From NCBI RefSeq assembly GCF_002797915.1, contig NZ_PGTY01000001.1, positions 930,001 through 994,000 of the forward strand: a stretch of DNA of 64,000 nucleotides, written 5' to 3'. The stretch is from Yoonia maricola. Lineage in GTDB: Bacteria; Pseudomonadota; Alphaproteobacteria; Rhodobacterales; Rhodobacteraceae. A model generated the notes under the pieces. The model worked only from the letters and a program-made list of their open reading frames with translations. It ran no database searches and was not told the origin of the DNA. Numbering within the stretch: the first letter of the stretch is position 1; each line of letters opens with the position of its first letter. Shown piece by piece: positions 15,786-22,792 of the stretch. The translations under genes and the position numbers were made by a program.

Positions 15786-16652
15786 ATGCCTGATACACCC
15801 GCCTACACCCCGCCAAAAGTCTGGACCTGGGACACACAAAGCGGTGGCAAATTCGCCAGCATCAACCGGCCAATCGCTGGACCTACGCATGACAAGGATT
15901 TGCCTGTTGCCAAACACCCCCTGCAACTACATTCGCTGGCCACGCCAAATGGCGTGAAAGTGACGGTCATGCTGGAAGAGCTGTTAGCGGCAGGTCACGC
16001 CGCCGAATACGATGCATGGCTGATTAACATCCAAGAAGGTGATCAATTCAGCAGTGGTTTTGTGGACGTAAACCCCAACTCCAAAATCCCCGCGCTCTTT
16101 GACAAGGAAACAGGTGTGCGCGTGTTCGAAAGTGGTGCAATCCTGCTTTATCTGGCGGAAAAATACGGGGCCTTCTTGCCCAAGGGCACGGCCGAACGCA
16201 CCGAGACCCTCAACTGGCTGTTCTGGTTGCAAGGCTCTGCCCCCTATCTGGGCGGAGGGTTTGGACATTTCTACGCCTATGCGCCTGAAAAATTCGAATA
16301 CGCCATCAATCGCTTTGCAATGGAAGCCAAACGCCAGTTGGATGTCCTTAACCAGCGGCTAGAAGACTGCGAGTATCTTGGCGGGGACACCTATTCCATT
16401 GCGGATATGGCCACTGCACCTTGGTATGGCGGTTTGGTCAAAGGGCAGCTTTATGAGGCAGCAGAATTCCTTGATGTCGCATCTTATGAGCACGTCAACC
16501 GCTGGGCTGACACCGTGATGGCGCGGCCCGCCTATGCGCGTGGCAAGATGGTCAACCGCGCGTGGGGTGAACCGTCAGAACAATTGCGTGAACGCCATCA
16601 TGCGGACGACTTTGCAACGCAGACTTGGGACAAAATCGGCGACGACGCTTAA
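15786..16652 (+). CDS. yghU: YghU-type glutathione S-transferase / disulfide-bond oxidoreductase
   Basis: A 288-residue Nu-class glutathione transferase homologue; E. coli YghU reduces disulfides using two bound glutathiones. It carries the YghU-specific N-terminal extension (YTPPKVWTWDTQSGGKFASI, NRPIAGPTHDKDLPV), the thioredoxin-like GST domain (VMLEEL, NPNSKIPALFD, VFESGAILLYLAEKYG) and an all-helical C-terminal domain with GGDTYSIADMA near the end. The start at 15786 is the first in-frame ATG that retains the conserved extension. It is monocistronic, with a strong hairpin 30 bases downstream. Confidence 0.9.
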   Translation: MPDTPAYTPPKVWTWDTQSGGKFASINRPIAGPTHDKDLPVAKHPLQLHSLATPNGVKVTVMLEELLAAGHAAEYDAWLINIQEGDQFSSGFVDVNPNSKIPALFDKETGVRVFESGAILLYLAEKYGAFLPKGTAERTETLNWLFWLQGSAPYLGGGFGHFYAYAPEKFEYAINRFAMEAKRQLDVLNQRLEDCEYLGGDTYSIADMATAPWYGGLVKGQLYEAAEFLDVASYEHVNRWADTVMARPAYARGKMVNRAWGEPSEQLRERHHADDFATQTWDKIGDDA

Positions 16653-16682
16653 TACCAGCACCTTAGCTTGCCGCATACGCGA

Positions 16683-16714
16683 GCTTCGGCGCATGATTAC
16701 ACATGCGCCGAAGC
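16683..16714. terminator. Strong hairpin after yghU
   Basis: Perfect 13-base inverted repeat GCTTCGGCGCATG / CATGCGCCGAAGC with a six-base loop, followed by CTTATT on the plus strand. The T-run is short, so termination efficiency is uncertain, but the stem is very stable and lies just after yghU. Confidence 0.65.
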
Positions 16715-16825
16715 CTTATTGGAAATAAAATTACCAAAAACAACCCAATCACGACATTTTCTCCACTTGCACTGTTGACCCTCCTGCTGCGCCACACTAT
16801 TGTCTGGCCACACAAAGGAACAATC

Positions 16826-16873
16826 ATGACACACGTCGTACTAATTGTGAGAAAGATGCGCATGGGCCGGTAA
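16826..16873 (+). CDS. ilvL: ilv leader peptide (attenuator peptide)
   Basis: A 15-codon frame reading MTHVVLIVRKMRMGR, preceded by a ribosome site (AAAGGA at 16814-16819). Five consecutive codons (16835-16849) specify Val-Val-Leu-Ile-Val, the branched-chain amino acids made by the downstream enzymes. It is followed within 30 bases by a rho-independent terminator and then by ilvI. This is the standard arrangement for ribosome-mediated attenuation: shortage of charged Val/Leu/Ile tRNAs stalls the ribosome and allows read-through into ilvI-ilvN. The frame is too short for routine gene callers. Confidence 0.88.
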   Translation: MTHVVLIVRKMRMGR

Positions 16874-16926
16874 CGGTAAAACCATAACGATCCCATGCGC
16901 CCCCGAAGAAACTCGGGGGTTTTTTT
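16858..16926 (+). promoter_or_regulatory. Branched-chain amino acid attenuator upstream of ilvI
   Basis: The terminator stem is CCCCCGA (16900-16906) with TCGGGGG (16913-16919) and a T-run to 16926. Competing with it, GCGCATGGG (16858-16866, within the last leader codons) is an exact complement of CCCATGCGC (16892-16900), which touches the first base of the terminator stem. A ribosome finishing the leader would cover the first element; one stalled at the Val/Leu/Ile codons would leave it free. The exact alternative folds need to be computed. Confidence 0.82.
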
Positions 16927-16965
16927 ATGACTACGGCAAACGACAAGCGATAGGACGCGAGACAG

Positions 16966-18720
16966 ATGACAAAAGCCATGACGGGCGCAAAAATGGTAGT
17001 TCAGGCACTGATTGATCAGGGCGTGGACACGGTCTTTGGATACCCCGGTGGTGCCGTCCTTCCGATCTATGACGAGATTTTTCAGCAAAACAGCATCAAG
17101 CATGTGCTGGTGCGCCATGAACAAGGTGCTGTGCATGCTGCAGAAGGCTATGCCCGGTCCACAGGCAAACCCGGTGTTGCACTGGTGACATCCGGCCCCG
17201 GTGCCACAAACGCTGTAACCGGCCTGACCGATGCGCTGATGGACAGCATTCCGATTATCGTTCTAACAGGTCAGGTGCCAACCTTCATGATCGGCTCTGA
17301 CGCATTTCAGGAATGCGATACCATTGGGATCACCCGCCCTTGCACCAAGCATAACTGGCTGGTGAAAGAAACTGACAAGCTGGCGTCGGTTATGCATGAA
17401 GCATTCCACATCGCCACGTCAGGCCGCCCCGGCCCTGTTGTCATCGACATCCCCAAGGATGTGCAATTCGCCACTGGCACCTACACCGAGGCGCGTCAGG
17501 TAGAGACGCATTACAACCCGCCGGTCAAAGGTGACATGGAGATGATAACCGAACTGGCCAAGGCGATGGAGACAGCCAAGCGGCCTTTGTTCTATACCGG
17601 TGGCGGTGTCATAAATTCCGGCCCTGCGGCGTCGCAACTGCTGCGTGAACTGGTGGCGGCAACCGATTTCCCGATCACGTCCACCCTGATGGGTCTGGGC
17701 TGCTATCCTGCCTCGGGTGAAAACTGGTTGGGCATGCTGGGCATGCACGGTCTTTACGAGGCCAACATGGCGATGCACGACTGCGATCTGATGATCAACA
17801 TCGGCGCGCGCTTTGACGACCGGATTACCGGGCGTCTAGATGCCTTCAGCCCAGGATCGACCAAGGCGCATATCGACATCGACGCGTCTTCCATCAACAA
17901 AGTGATCAAGGTCGATATCCCGATCTTGGGTGATGTCGCCCACGTACTAGAAGACCTGCTGAACGTATGGAAGTCTCGTGGGCGCAAAACGGACAAGGAA
18001 GCGGTACAAAAGTGGAAGCACCAGATCAACGACTGGCGCAAGGTTGACTGTCTGGCATTCAAACAAGAAGGCAAAGTGATCAAGCCGCAATACGCGCTGG
18101 CACGTCTGGAAGAGCTGACCAAAAAGCACGACCGCTATATCTGCACTGAAGTCGGCCAACACCAGATGTGGGCGGCCCAGTACTTGGGGTTTGAGGACCC
18201 CAACCGCTGGATGACATCCGGTGGCTTGGGTACAATGGGCTACGGTTTCCCTGCGTCCATCGGCGTACAGATGGGCCATCCTGATGCGTTGGTCATCAAC
18301 GTGGCAGGGGAGGCCTCTTGGCTGATGAACATGCAAGAGCTGGGCACAGCCATGCAATACGGCCTGCCCGTGAAACAGTTCATCCTGAACAACGAACGGC
18401 TTGGCATGGTGCGCCAGTGGCAAGAGCTGCTGCATGGTGAGCGCTATTCCTCCAGCTGGTCGGAAAGCCTGCCTGATTTCGTGAAACTGGCCGAGGCGTT
18501 TGGCGCGAAGGGCATTATTTGCGACGATCCGGATAATCTGGACGACGCAATCATGGAAATGCTGAACCACGACGGCCCTGTTCTGTTCGACTGTCTGGTG
18601 GAAAAGCACGAAAACTGCTTCCCGATGATCCCGTCTGGCAAGCCACATAATGAGATGCTGCTGGGTGAGAACGCGGATACGGCGAATGCCATCCAAGCTG
18701 GCGGAGCGGTAATGGTGTGA
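16966..18720 (+). CDS. ilvI: Acetolactate synthase, catalytic (large) subunit
   Basis: ThDP- and FAD-dependent enzyme that makes acetolactate or acetohydroxybutyrate, the first common step of Val, Leu and Ile synthesis. The 584-residue length is normal. The N-terminal domain has DTVFGYPGGAVLPIYDE and the catalytic Glu in RHEQGAVHAAEGYA; the FAD-binding middle domain includes GLGCYPASG and INIGARFDDRITGRL; the C-terminal domain has TSGGLGTMGYGFPASIG. The metal/ThDP motif, normally GDGS, reads GEAS here (NVAGEASWLMNM) with the distal NN present (FILNNERLGMV). I believe this variant occurs in related Rhodobacterales enzymes, so it need not mean loss of activity. Expression is controlled by the attenuator upstream. 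Confidence 0.95.
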   Translation: MTKAMTGAKMVVQALIDQGVDTVFGYPGGAVLPIYDEIFQQNSIKHVLVRHEQGAVHAAEGYARSTGKPGVALVTSGPGATNAVTGLTDALMDSIPIIVLTGQVPTFMIGSDAFQECDTIGITRPCTKHNWLVKETDKLASVMHEAFHIATSGRPGPVVIDIPKDVQFATGTYTEARQVETHYNPPVKGDMEMITELAKAMETAKRPLFYTGGGVINSGPAASQLLRELVAATDFPITSTLMGLGCYPASGENWLGMLGMHGLYEANMAMHDCDLMINIGARFDDRITGRLDAFSPGSTKAHIDIDASSINKVIKVDIPILGDVAHVLEDLLNVWKSRGRKTDKEAVQKWKHQINDWRKVDCLAFKQEGKVIKPQYALARLEELTKKHDRYICTEVGQHQMWAAQYLGFEDPNRWMTSGGLGTMGYGFPASIGVQMGHPDALVINVAGEASWLMNMQELGTAMQYGLPVKQFILNNERLGMVRQWQELLHGERYSSSWSESLPDFVKLAEAFGAKGIICDDPDNLDDAIMEMLNHDGPVLFDCLVEKHENCFPMIPSGKPHNEMLLGENADTANAIQAGGAVMV

Positions 18721-18801
18721 TCCATATCGGTCTGCACGCATTGTGCACAGGCTGTGTATGCCCCGGTGTACCAATAAGATAACGTTTAAAGGGACAAACA
18801 G

Positions 18802-19362
18802 ATGTCACCGCTCAAAATCAAAAAAGGCTCTACCAGCCATTCCGCCTATGACCTACGACCTACGTTTTCTGACAAGGAAGAACGTCATACGCTCGCCGTG
18901 CTTGTCGAAAACGAACCCGGCGTCCTCTCGCGTGTTATTGGCCTGTTTGCCGGGCGCGGGTACAACATCGATAGCCTGACTGTGGCCGAAGTCGATCATC
19001 TGGGCCACCGCAGCCGCATTACGATTGTCACACGGGGTACACCGCAGATCATCGTACAGATCAAGGCGCAACTGGGGCGCATTGTCGATGTGCATAAAGT
19101 CAATGACCTGACTGTCGAGGGGCCATCCGTGGAACGTGAATTAGCCTTGTTCAAGGTCGAAGGGACAGGCGAGCATCGGATCGAGGCCATACGCTTGGCC
19201 GATATCTTCCGGGCAAATGTGGTCGACAGCACCTTGTCTTCATTCGTCTTTGAGATCACGGGCACATCAGAAAAAGTCGATGCCTTCGCGGAACTGATGC
19301 AACCCCTGGGCTTGCAGGAAATTGCCCGCACCGGCGTCGCTGCCCTGTCGCGTGGGACCTGA
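18802..19362 (+). CDS. ilvN: Acetolactate synthase, regulatory (small) subunit
   Basis: The small subunit activates IlvI and confers feedback inhibition by valine. The 186-residue protein has an N-terminal extension, then an ACT domain (about residues 29-105: HTLAVLVENEPGVLSRVIGL, FAGRGYNIDSLTVAE) and the ALS small-subunit C-terminal domain (ELALFKVEG, RIEAIRLADIFRANVVD, LMQPLGLQEIARTGVAALSR). It lies 81 bases after ilvI in the same direction and is presumably under the same attenuator. A 13-base inverted repeat spans its stop codon. Confidence 0.95.
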   Translation: MSPLKIKKGSTSHSAYDLRPTFSDKEERHTLAVLVENEPGVLSRVIGLFAGRGYNIDSLTVAEVDHLGHRSRITIVTRGTPQIIVQIKAQLGRIVDVHKVNDLTVEGPSVERELALFKVEGTGEHRIEAIRLADIFRANVVDSTLSSFVFEITGTSEKVDAFAELMQPLGLQEIARTGVAALSRGT

Positions 19363-19373
19363 CGCCGGTGCGG
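19326..19373 (+). terminator. Hairpin spanning the ilvN stop codon
   Basis: Perfect 13-base repeat CCGCACCGGCGTC (19326-19338) / GACGCCGGTGCGG (19361-19373) with a 22-base loop. The left arm lies in the last codons of ilvN and the right arm starts at its stop. It is followed only by a weak T tract, so it may act as a terminator or as a 3'-end protecting hairpin. Confidence 0.55.
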
Positions 19374-19386
19374 TCAGTCCCTTTGT

Positions 19387-19626
19387 CTAACGGTCATCAA
19401 TAGTGATGTCGTAACTATCTTCCTCGGCGGCATCGACGACATAATCATTGTTGGTGTCGATAATGGAAAACTCAACCGGATCAAGATCGTCATAGGCGAC
19501 ACTCATTTCTTGATATGTCATGCCATCTGCACTGGACGGGTTGTCAAATGAATATTCATTCGCCCCACATCCGGTGAGCGCAACAGCGCCCAAAATCATC
19601 ACTGAACCAAGTTTGAAGAAAGTCAT
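19387..19626 (-). CDS. Small EF-hand-like lipoprotein
   Basis: A 79-residue secreted protein. The N-terminus is a lipoprotein signal with the lipobox LTGC (Cys20), so the mature protein is a roughly 60-residue acidic lipoprotein. It holds an EF-hand-like calcium loop, DTNNDYVVDAAE (about residues 58-69), preceded by a helix-like YDDLDPVEFSII. Function unknown. A second small EF-hand protein is encoded about 240 bases upstream on the same strand, but the two differ in export signal. Confidence 0.75.
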   Translation of the reverse strand: MTFFKLGSVMILGAVALTGCGANEYSFDNPSSADGMTYQEMSVAYDDLDPVEFSIIDTNNDYVVDAAEEDSYDITIDDR

Positions 19627-19737
19627 GTTTAGCCCCTTTCGGATATTGGTTTAAGCGGACCGGGTGGTCATAAACCACCGGCGGAACCTGCCAATTCAAC
19701 GTGTTAGGGTTGGTCTTTTGTCGGTCACAAATTTGTG

Positions 19738-19771
19738 ACAAAACCCATTCAGCGGGAGGATGCTGAATGGG
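19738..19771 (-). terminator. Terminator after the EF-hand gene at 19867-20109
   Basis: On the minus strand CCCATTCAGC (complement of 19762-19771) pairs with GCTGAATGGG (complement of 19744-19753), an exact 10-base stem, followed by TTTTGT. It ends the two-EF-hand gene before the lipoprotein gene. Confidence 0.8.
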
Positions 19772-19866
19772 CTCTTTCGCAATCCCCCGCGCCCGATTGG
19801 GGCGTGACGCGAGGGACGCAGTGGGCGGCCCGGATCAGAGGCTGATCACAGACCACGCGCCACTTC

Positions 19867-20109
19867 TTAGGCTGGCAGGAGGCCAGCTTCTGTCGCAACA
19901 GCGATCTCATCGGCATCCAGCAGGCCGTCGCCTGATGTATCAAGAATGGTGAAATCGTCTTCTGTCATCTCCGGCATGACCGCCTGAAGTTCAGGATAGC
20001 TGTACATGCCGTCGCCGTTTACATCGATTGCGGCGTTTTGGGCAAAGCCGGGAACAGCCAGCGCGGAAAGTACTGCAATTGGTGCAATCAGCTTAAGTGT
20101 ACGTGTCAT
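19867..20109 (-). CDS. Small secreted protein with two EF-hand loops
   Basis: An 80-residue protein with a Sec signal peptide (MTRTLKLIAPIAVLSALAVP, cleavage near GFAQ) and two EF-hand calcium loops, DVNGDGMYSYPE (about residues 29-40) and DTSGDGLLDADE (about 57-68), the standard spacing for one EF-hand pair. The start at 20109 is chosen over a longer frame because it begins the signal peptide and has a ribosome site (GGAG) about 11 bases upstream. Likely a periplasmic calcium-binding protein; the partner is unknown. Confidence 0.85.
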   Translation of the reverse strand: MTRTLKLIAPIAVLSALAVPGFAQNAAIDVNGDGMYSYPELQAVMPEMTEDDFTILDTSGDGLLDADEIAVATEAGLLPA

Positions 20110-20440
20110 TTGTATTCTCCTACTTAAGGACATGAAGAAGACATTGTTGCCTTCCTCAACACAGATGGCGGTCCTGCCCCTACCTTTCCATAGCGTGGCG
20201 AGAAAGAGAAGATTTGCGGCATTCCTGCGCCACATTGTGGGGTCTTGGTGCGCAGAACCACGCTGAGATTCCACCCCCCTGCCTGAACTGGCAATTGTGG
20301 GCCGAAGGTGGGTGCGCCAAATGGCAAACATCGGCCAATTGCCGTATGTTGATGTCGCTGTGAGAAAAGGCGCCGTCGCGGGAAGACCGTATTCTGCGGC
20401 CTTACTTTGCTATGTTTTGAAAAGCACAAGGATTCAAATC
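20110..20440. other. Divergent intergenic region, EF-hand gene / Rieske gene
   Basis: The 331 bases between the divergent starts hold no recognisable gene. An open frame continues upstream of the Rieske start but lacks family sequence, so I treat it as non-coding. Around 20327-20350 there is an imperfect dyad with AACAT and ATGTT ends and a CAATTG centre that could be an operator; I cannot assign it. Confidence 0.5.
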
Positions 20441-21583
20441 ATGGCCAAAGATATTGCCCCAAACGCCCTTGAGGCGGTGCGCCAACCAATTGAAACCGCC
20501 CACGGTTTGCCCAATGCCCATTATATTGACCCCGCTATGTTCGCGGTGGAAAAGCAGGCTGTACTATGCGCCAATTGGGCGGGCCTTGCCGTTGCGGCTG
20601 ATGTACGAGAACCGGGTGATGCCAAACCGATTGAATTTCTAGGTATCCCGCTTTTGCTGCTTCGCGACCGTGCCGGTCAGGTCCGCGTATTCCAGAATAT
20701 CTGCCGCCACCGCGGGATGATCCTTGTTTCAGAAGACAGGAAGATCGAAGGCGCCATCCGCTGCCCTTATCATTCGTGGTGCTACGGCACCGATGGCACG
20801 CTTGTCTCCACCCCCCATGTCGGCGGGCCGGGGCAGAATACCCATGATGCGATCGACAAATCAACGCTAGGATTGATCGAGGTGCGCAGCCACATCTGGT
20901 TTGATACCGTGTTTATCAACATCGACGGCAATGCCGCCCCGTTCGAAAAGGTCCATGCCGATCTGATCGCCCGTTGGTCCGACTTCGACCAACCGATGTA
21001 TCATGGCGGCCCAGACAGCCGTTTTATGCTGGAGGTTCAGACCAACTGGAAGCTCGCGGTCGAGAATTACTGCGAAAGCTATCACCTGCCATGGGTCCAC
21101 CCCGGTCTCAACAGTTATTCCCGGCTGGAGGATCATTATAACATCAACGAGAGAGGCAAATACTCTGGCCAAGGCACCCTTGTTTACCGTCAGATCACGG
21201 GTGACGATGGTGTCGTCTTCCCCGATTTTGCGGACCTTGATGACAAATGGACCGAGGGCGGCGAATACATCACCGTCTATCCCAATGTCCTGTTGGGGGT
21301 GCAGCGTGACCATATGTTTGTCATCGTGCTGGAACCCGTGAACCATGCCCAGACCCGCGAACATATACATCTTTATTATTCCGCCGCTGAAACGGATGAC
21401 GCCTTGCGCGCAAAGAACACGGCCCAATGGCGTGAGGTTTTTGAAGAGGACGTCTTTGTCGTCGAAGGCATGCAACAAGGCCGCCATGCCCCCGGTTTTG
21501 ACGGTGGCCGCTTTAGCCCGGCGATGGACGGCCCCACCCATTGCTTTCATGATTGGATCGCGGATCACGTCGCGCGCGTATGA
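20441..21583 (+). CDS. Rieske-type ring-hydroxylating oxygenase, alpha subunit
   Basis: A 380-residue Rieske non-haem iron oxygenase. The N-terminal domain has the [2Fe-2S] ligands in CRHRG and CPYHSW, and the C-terminal catalytic domain has the mononuclear iron motif (ENYCESYHLPWVHPGL), with its pair of histidines. The closest family types are the choline/carnitine/glycine-betaine group rather than classical aromatic dioxygenases, but the substrate cannot be assigned. The start at 20441 has a ribosome site (AAGGA) and begins the conserved region. The stop overlaps the start of the next small gene. No reductase gene is adjacent, so electrons must come from elsewhere. Confidence 0.88.
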   Translation: MAKDIAPNALEAVRQPIETAHGLPNAHYIDPAMFAVEKQAVLCANWAGLAVAADVREPGDAKPIEFLGIPLLLLRDRAGQVRVFQNICRHRGMILVSEDRKIEGAIRCPYHSWCYGTDGTLVSTPHVGGPGQNTHDAIDKSTLGLIEVRSHIWFDTVFINIDGNAAPFEKVHADLIARWSDFDQPMYHGGPDSRFMLEVQTNWKLAVENYCESYHLPWVHPGLNSYSRLEDHYNINERGKYSGQGTLVYRQITGDDGVVFPDFADLDDKWTEGGEYITVYPNVLLGVQRDHMFVIVLEPVNHAQTREHIHLYYSAAETDDALRAKNTAQWREVFEEDVFVVEGMQQGRHAPGFDGGRFSPAMDGPTHCFHDWIADHVARV

Positions 21584-21789
21584 AAACGCTCCAAGACCGT
21601 TTGCTAGCGGCGCATGCACGCGATGACCGCAAAGCGCTTGTCACGCTTTATGCCGAAGCTGCCGACAACACCAACAACGTTGATGCCGCCTGTTTCTACC
21701 TCACCCACGCCTATATCTTCGCACTGGAGCTTGGTGATCCCGTCTCAGAGGTACTTTATCAGCGGCTCAAAGCCGAAGGTCGCGTCTGA
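21580..21789 (+). CDS. Small helical protein coupled to the Rieske oxygenase
   Basis: A 69-residue protein whose ATG overlaps the oxygenase stop codon (ATGA), so translation is probably coupled. The sequence is helix-rich (LQDRLLAAHARDDRKALVTL, YLTHAYIFALELGDPVSE) and looks like a single short TPR-like helical pair. I do not recognise a named family. The tight coupling suggests a role linked to the oxygenase or its substrate, but this is inference. A hairpin follows at about 21801-21830. Confidence 0.72.
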   Translation: MKTLQDRLLAAHARDDRKALVTLYAEAADNTNNVDAACFYLTHAYIFALELGDPVSEVLYQRLKAEGRV

Positions 21790-21849
21790 CCCCTTGCCCC
21801 TGCCCGCCCTTCGGCGCACCTTAGCGGGCAAGCAAGACAGGATCAGAAT

Positions 21850-22791
21850 ATGGCCCCCCGCAAGATCATTATCGACACAGACCCCGGCCAGGACGATGCT
21901 GTCGCGATCTTGCTCGCCCTCGCTTCGCCCGAGGATATCGAGGTGCTGGGAATTACCGCTGTCGCAGGCAACGTGCCGCTGCCCCTGACCGAAAAGAACA
22001 CACGAATTGTGTGTGAATTGGCTGGCAAGCCTGAAACAAAGGTCTTCGCAGGATGCGCTGCACCAATGAAACGCAAACTGGTCACGGCAGAGCATGTGCA
22101 TGGCAAAACCGGGCTTGACGGCCCGCAAATGGCTGACCCCACGATGCCGCTGCAAGACCAGCACGCGGTCGATTTCATCATCGAAACGCTACGGTCCGAA
22201 CCGGCAGGCACCGTCACGCTCTGCCCTATTGGGCCACTGACTAATATCGCTGTTGCATTTGAACGTGCGCCCGACATCATCGAGCGTGTGCAAGAGATTG
22301 TCCTGATGGGCGGCGCCTATTTTGAGGTCGGCAACATCACCCCGACGGCAGAATTCAACATCTACGTGGACCCAGAGGCCGCCAAGATCGTGTTCGGCGC
22401 AGGCGCGCCCTTGGTTGTCATGCCGCTGGACGTCACGCACAAGGCATTGACCACGCGCAACCGCATCGACGCTTTCCGCTCCATGCATACGAAAGTGGGC
22501 GATATGGTCGCCGCATGGACCGACTTTTTCGAACGCTTCGACATGGAAAAATACGGCTCTGAAGGCGCGCCGCTGCACGACCCCTGCACCATTGCCTATC
22601 TGATCGAACCGCAGCTTTTTGAGGGCCGCCATATCAATGTCGAGATCGAAACAGAGGCCGAACTGACCTTGGGCATGACCGTCGCCGATTGGTGGCGCGT
22701 CACTGACCGACCCGCAAATGCAATGTTCATGAAGGACATCGACGCATCGGGGTTCTATGCGCTGCTTGCGGCCCGTCTGGCACGGCTCTAG
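21850..22791 (+). CDS. Inosine-uridine preferring nucleoside hydrolase
   Basis: Cleaves the N-glycosidic bond of ribonucleosides for base salvage. The 313-residue protein has the calcium-binding aspartate cluster DTDPGQDDA (residues 9-17), TAVAGNVPLPLTEKNT, the central LCPIGPLTNIAVAF, the NITPTAEFNIYVDPEAAKIV segment and PLHDPCTIAYLI with the conserved histidine/aspartate. It starts 60 bases after the small coupled gene, and selO begins one base after its stop. This arrangement suggests one transcript from the Rieske gene through selO. Confidence 0.93.
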   Translation: MAPRKIIIDTDPGQDDAVAILLALASPEDIEVLGITAVAGNVPLPLTEKNTRIVCELAGKPETKVFAGCAAPMKRKLVTAEHVHGKTGLDGPQMADPTMPLQDQHAVDFIIETLRSEPAGTVTLCPIGPLTNIAVAFERAPDIIERVQEIVLMGGAYFEVGNITPTAEFNIYVDPEAAKIVFGAGAPLVVMPLDVTHKALTTRNRIDAFRSMHTKVGDMVAAWTDFFERFDMEKYGSEGAPLHDPCTIAYLIEPQLFEGRHINVEIETEAELTLGMTVADWWRVTDRPANAMFMKDIDASGFYALLAARLARL

Positions 22792-22792
22792 G

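Noticed and set aside
20297-20440. Upstream in-frame extension of the Rieske oxygenase
   Set aside because: The sequence does not resemble the family; the ATG at 20441 has the ribosome site and begins the conserved region.
21801-21830. Hairpin TGCCCGC/GCGGGCA between the 69-residue gene and the nucleoside hydrolase as a terminator
   Set aside because: No T-run and a 16-base loop; it could as well be incidental, so it is mentioned only with the small gene.
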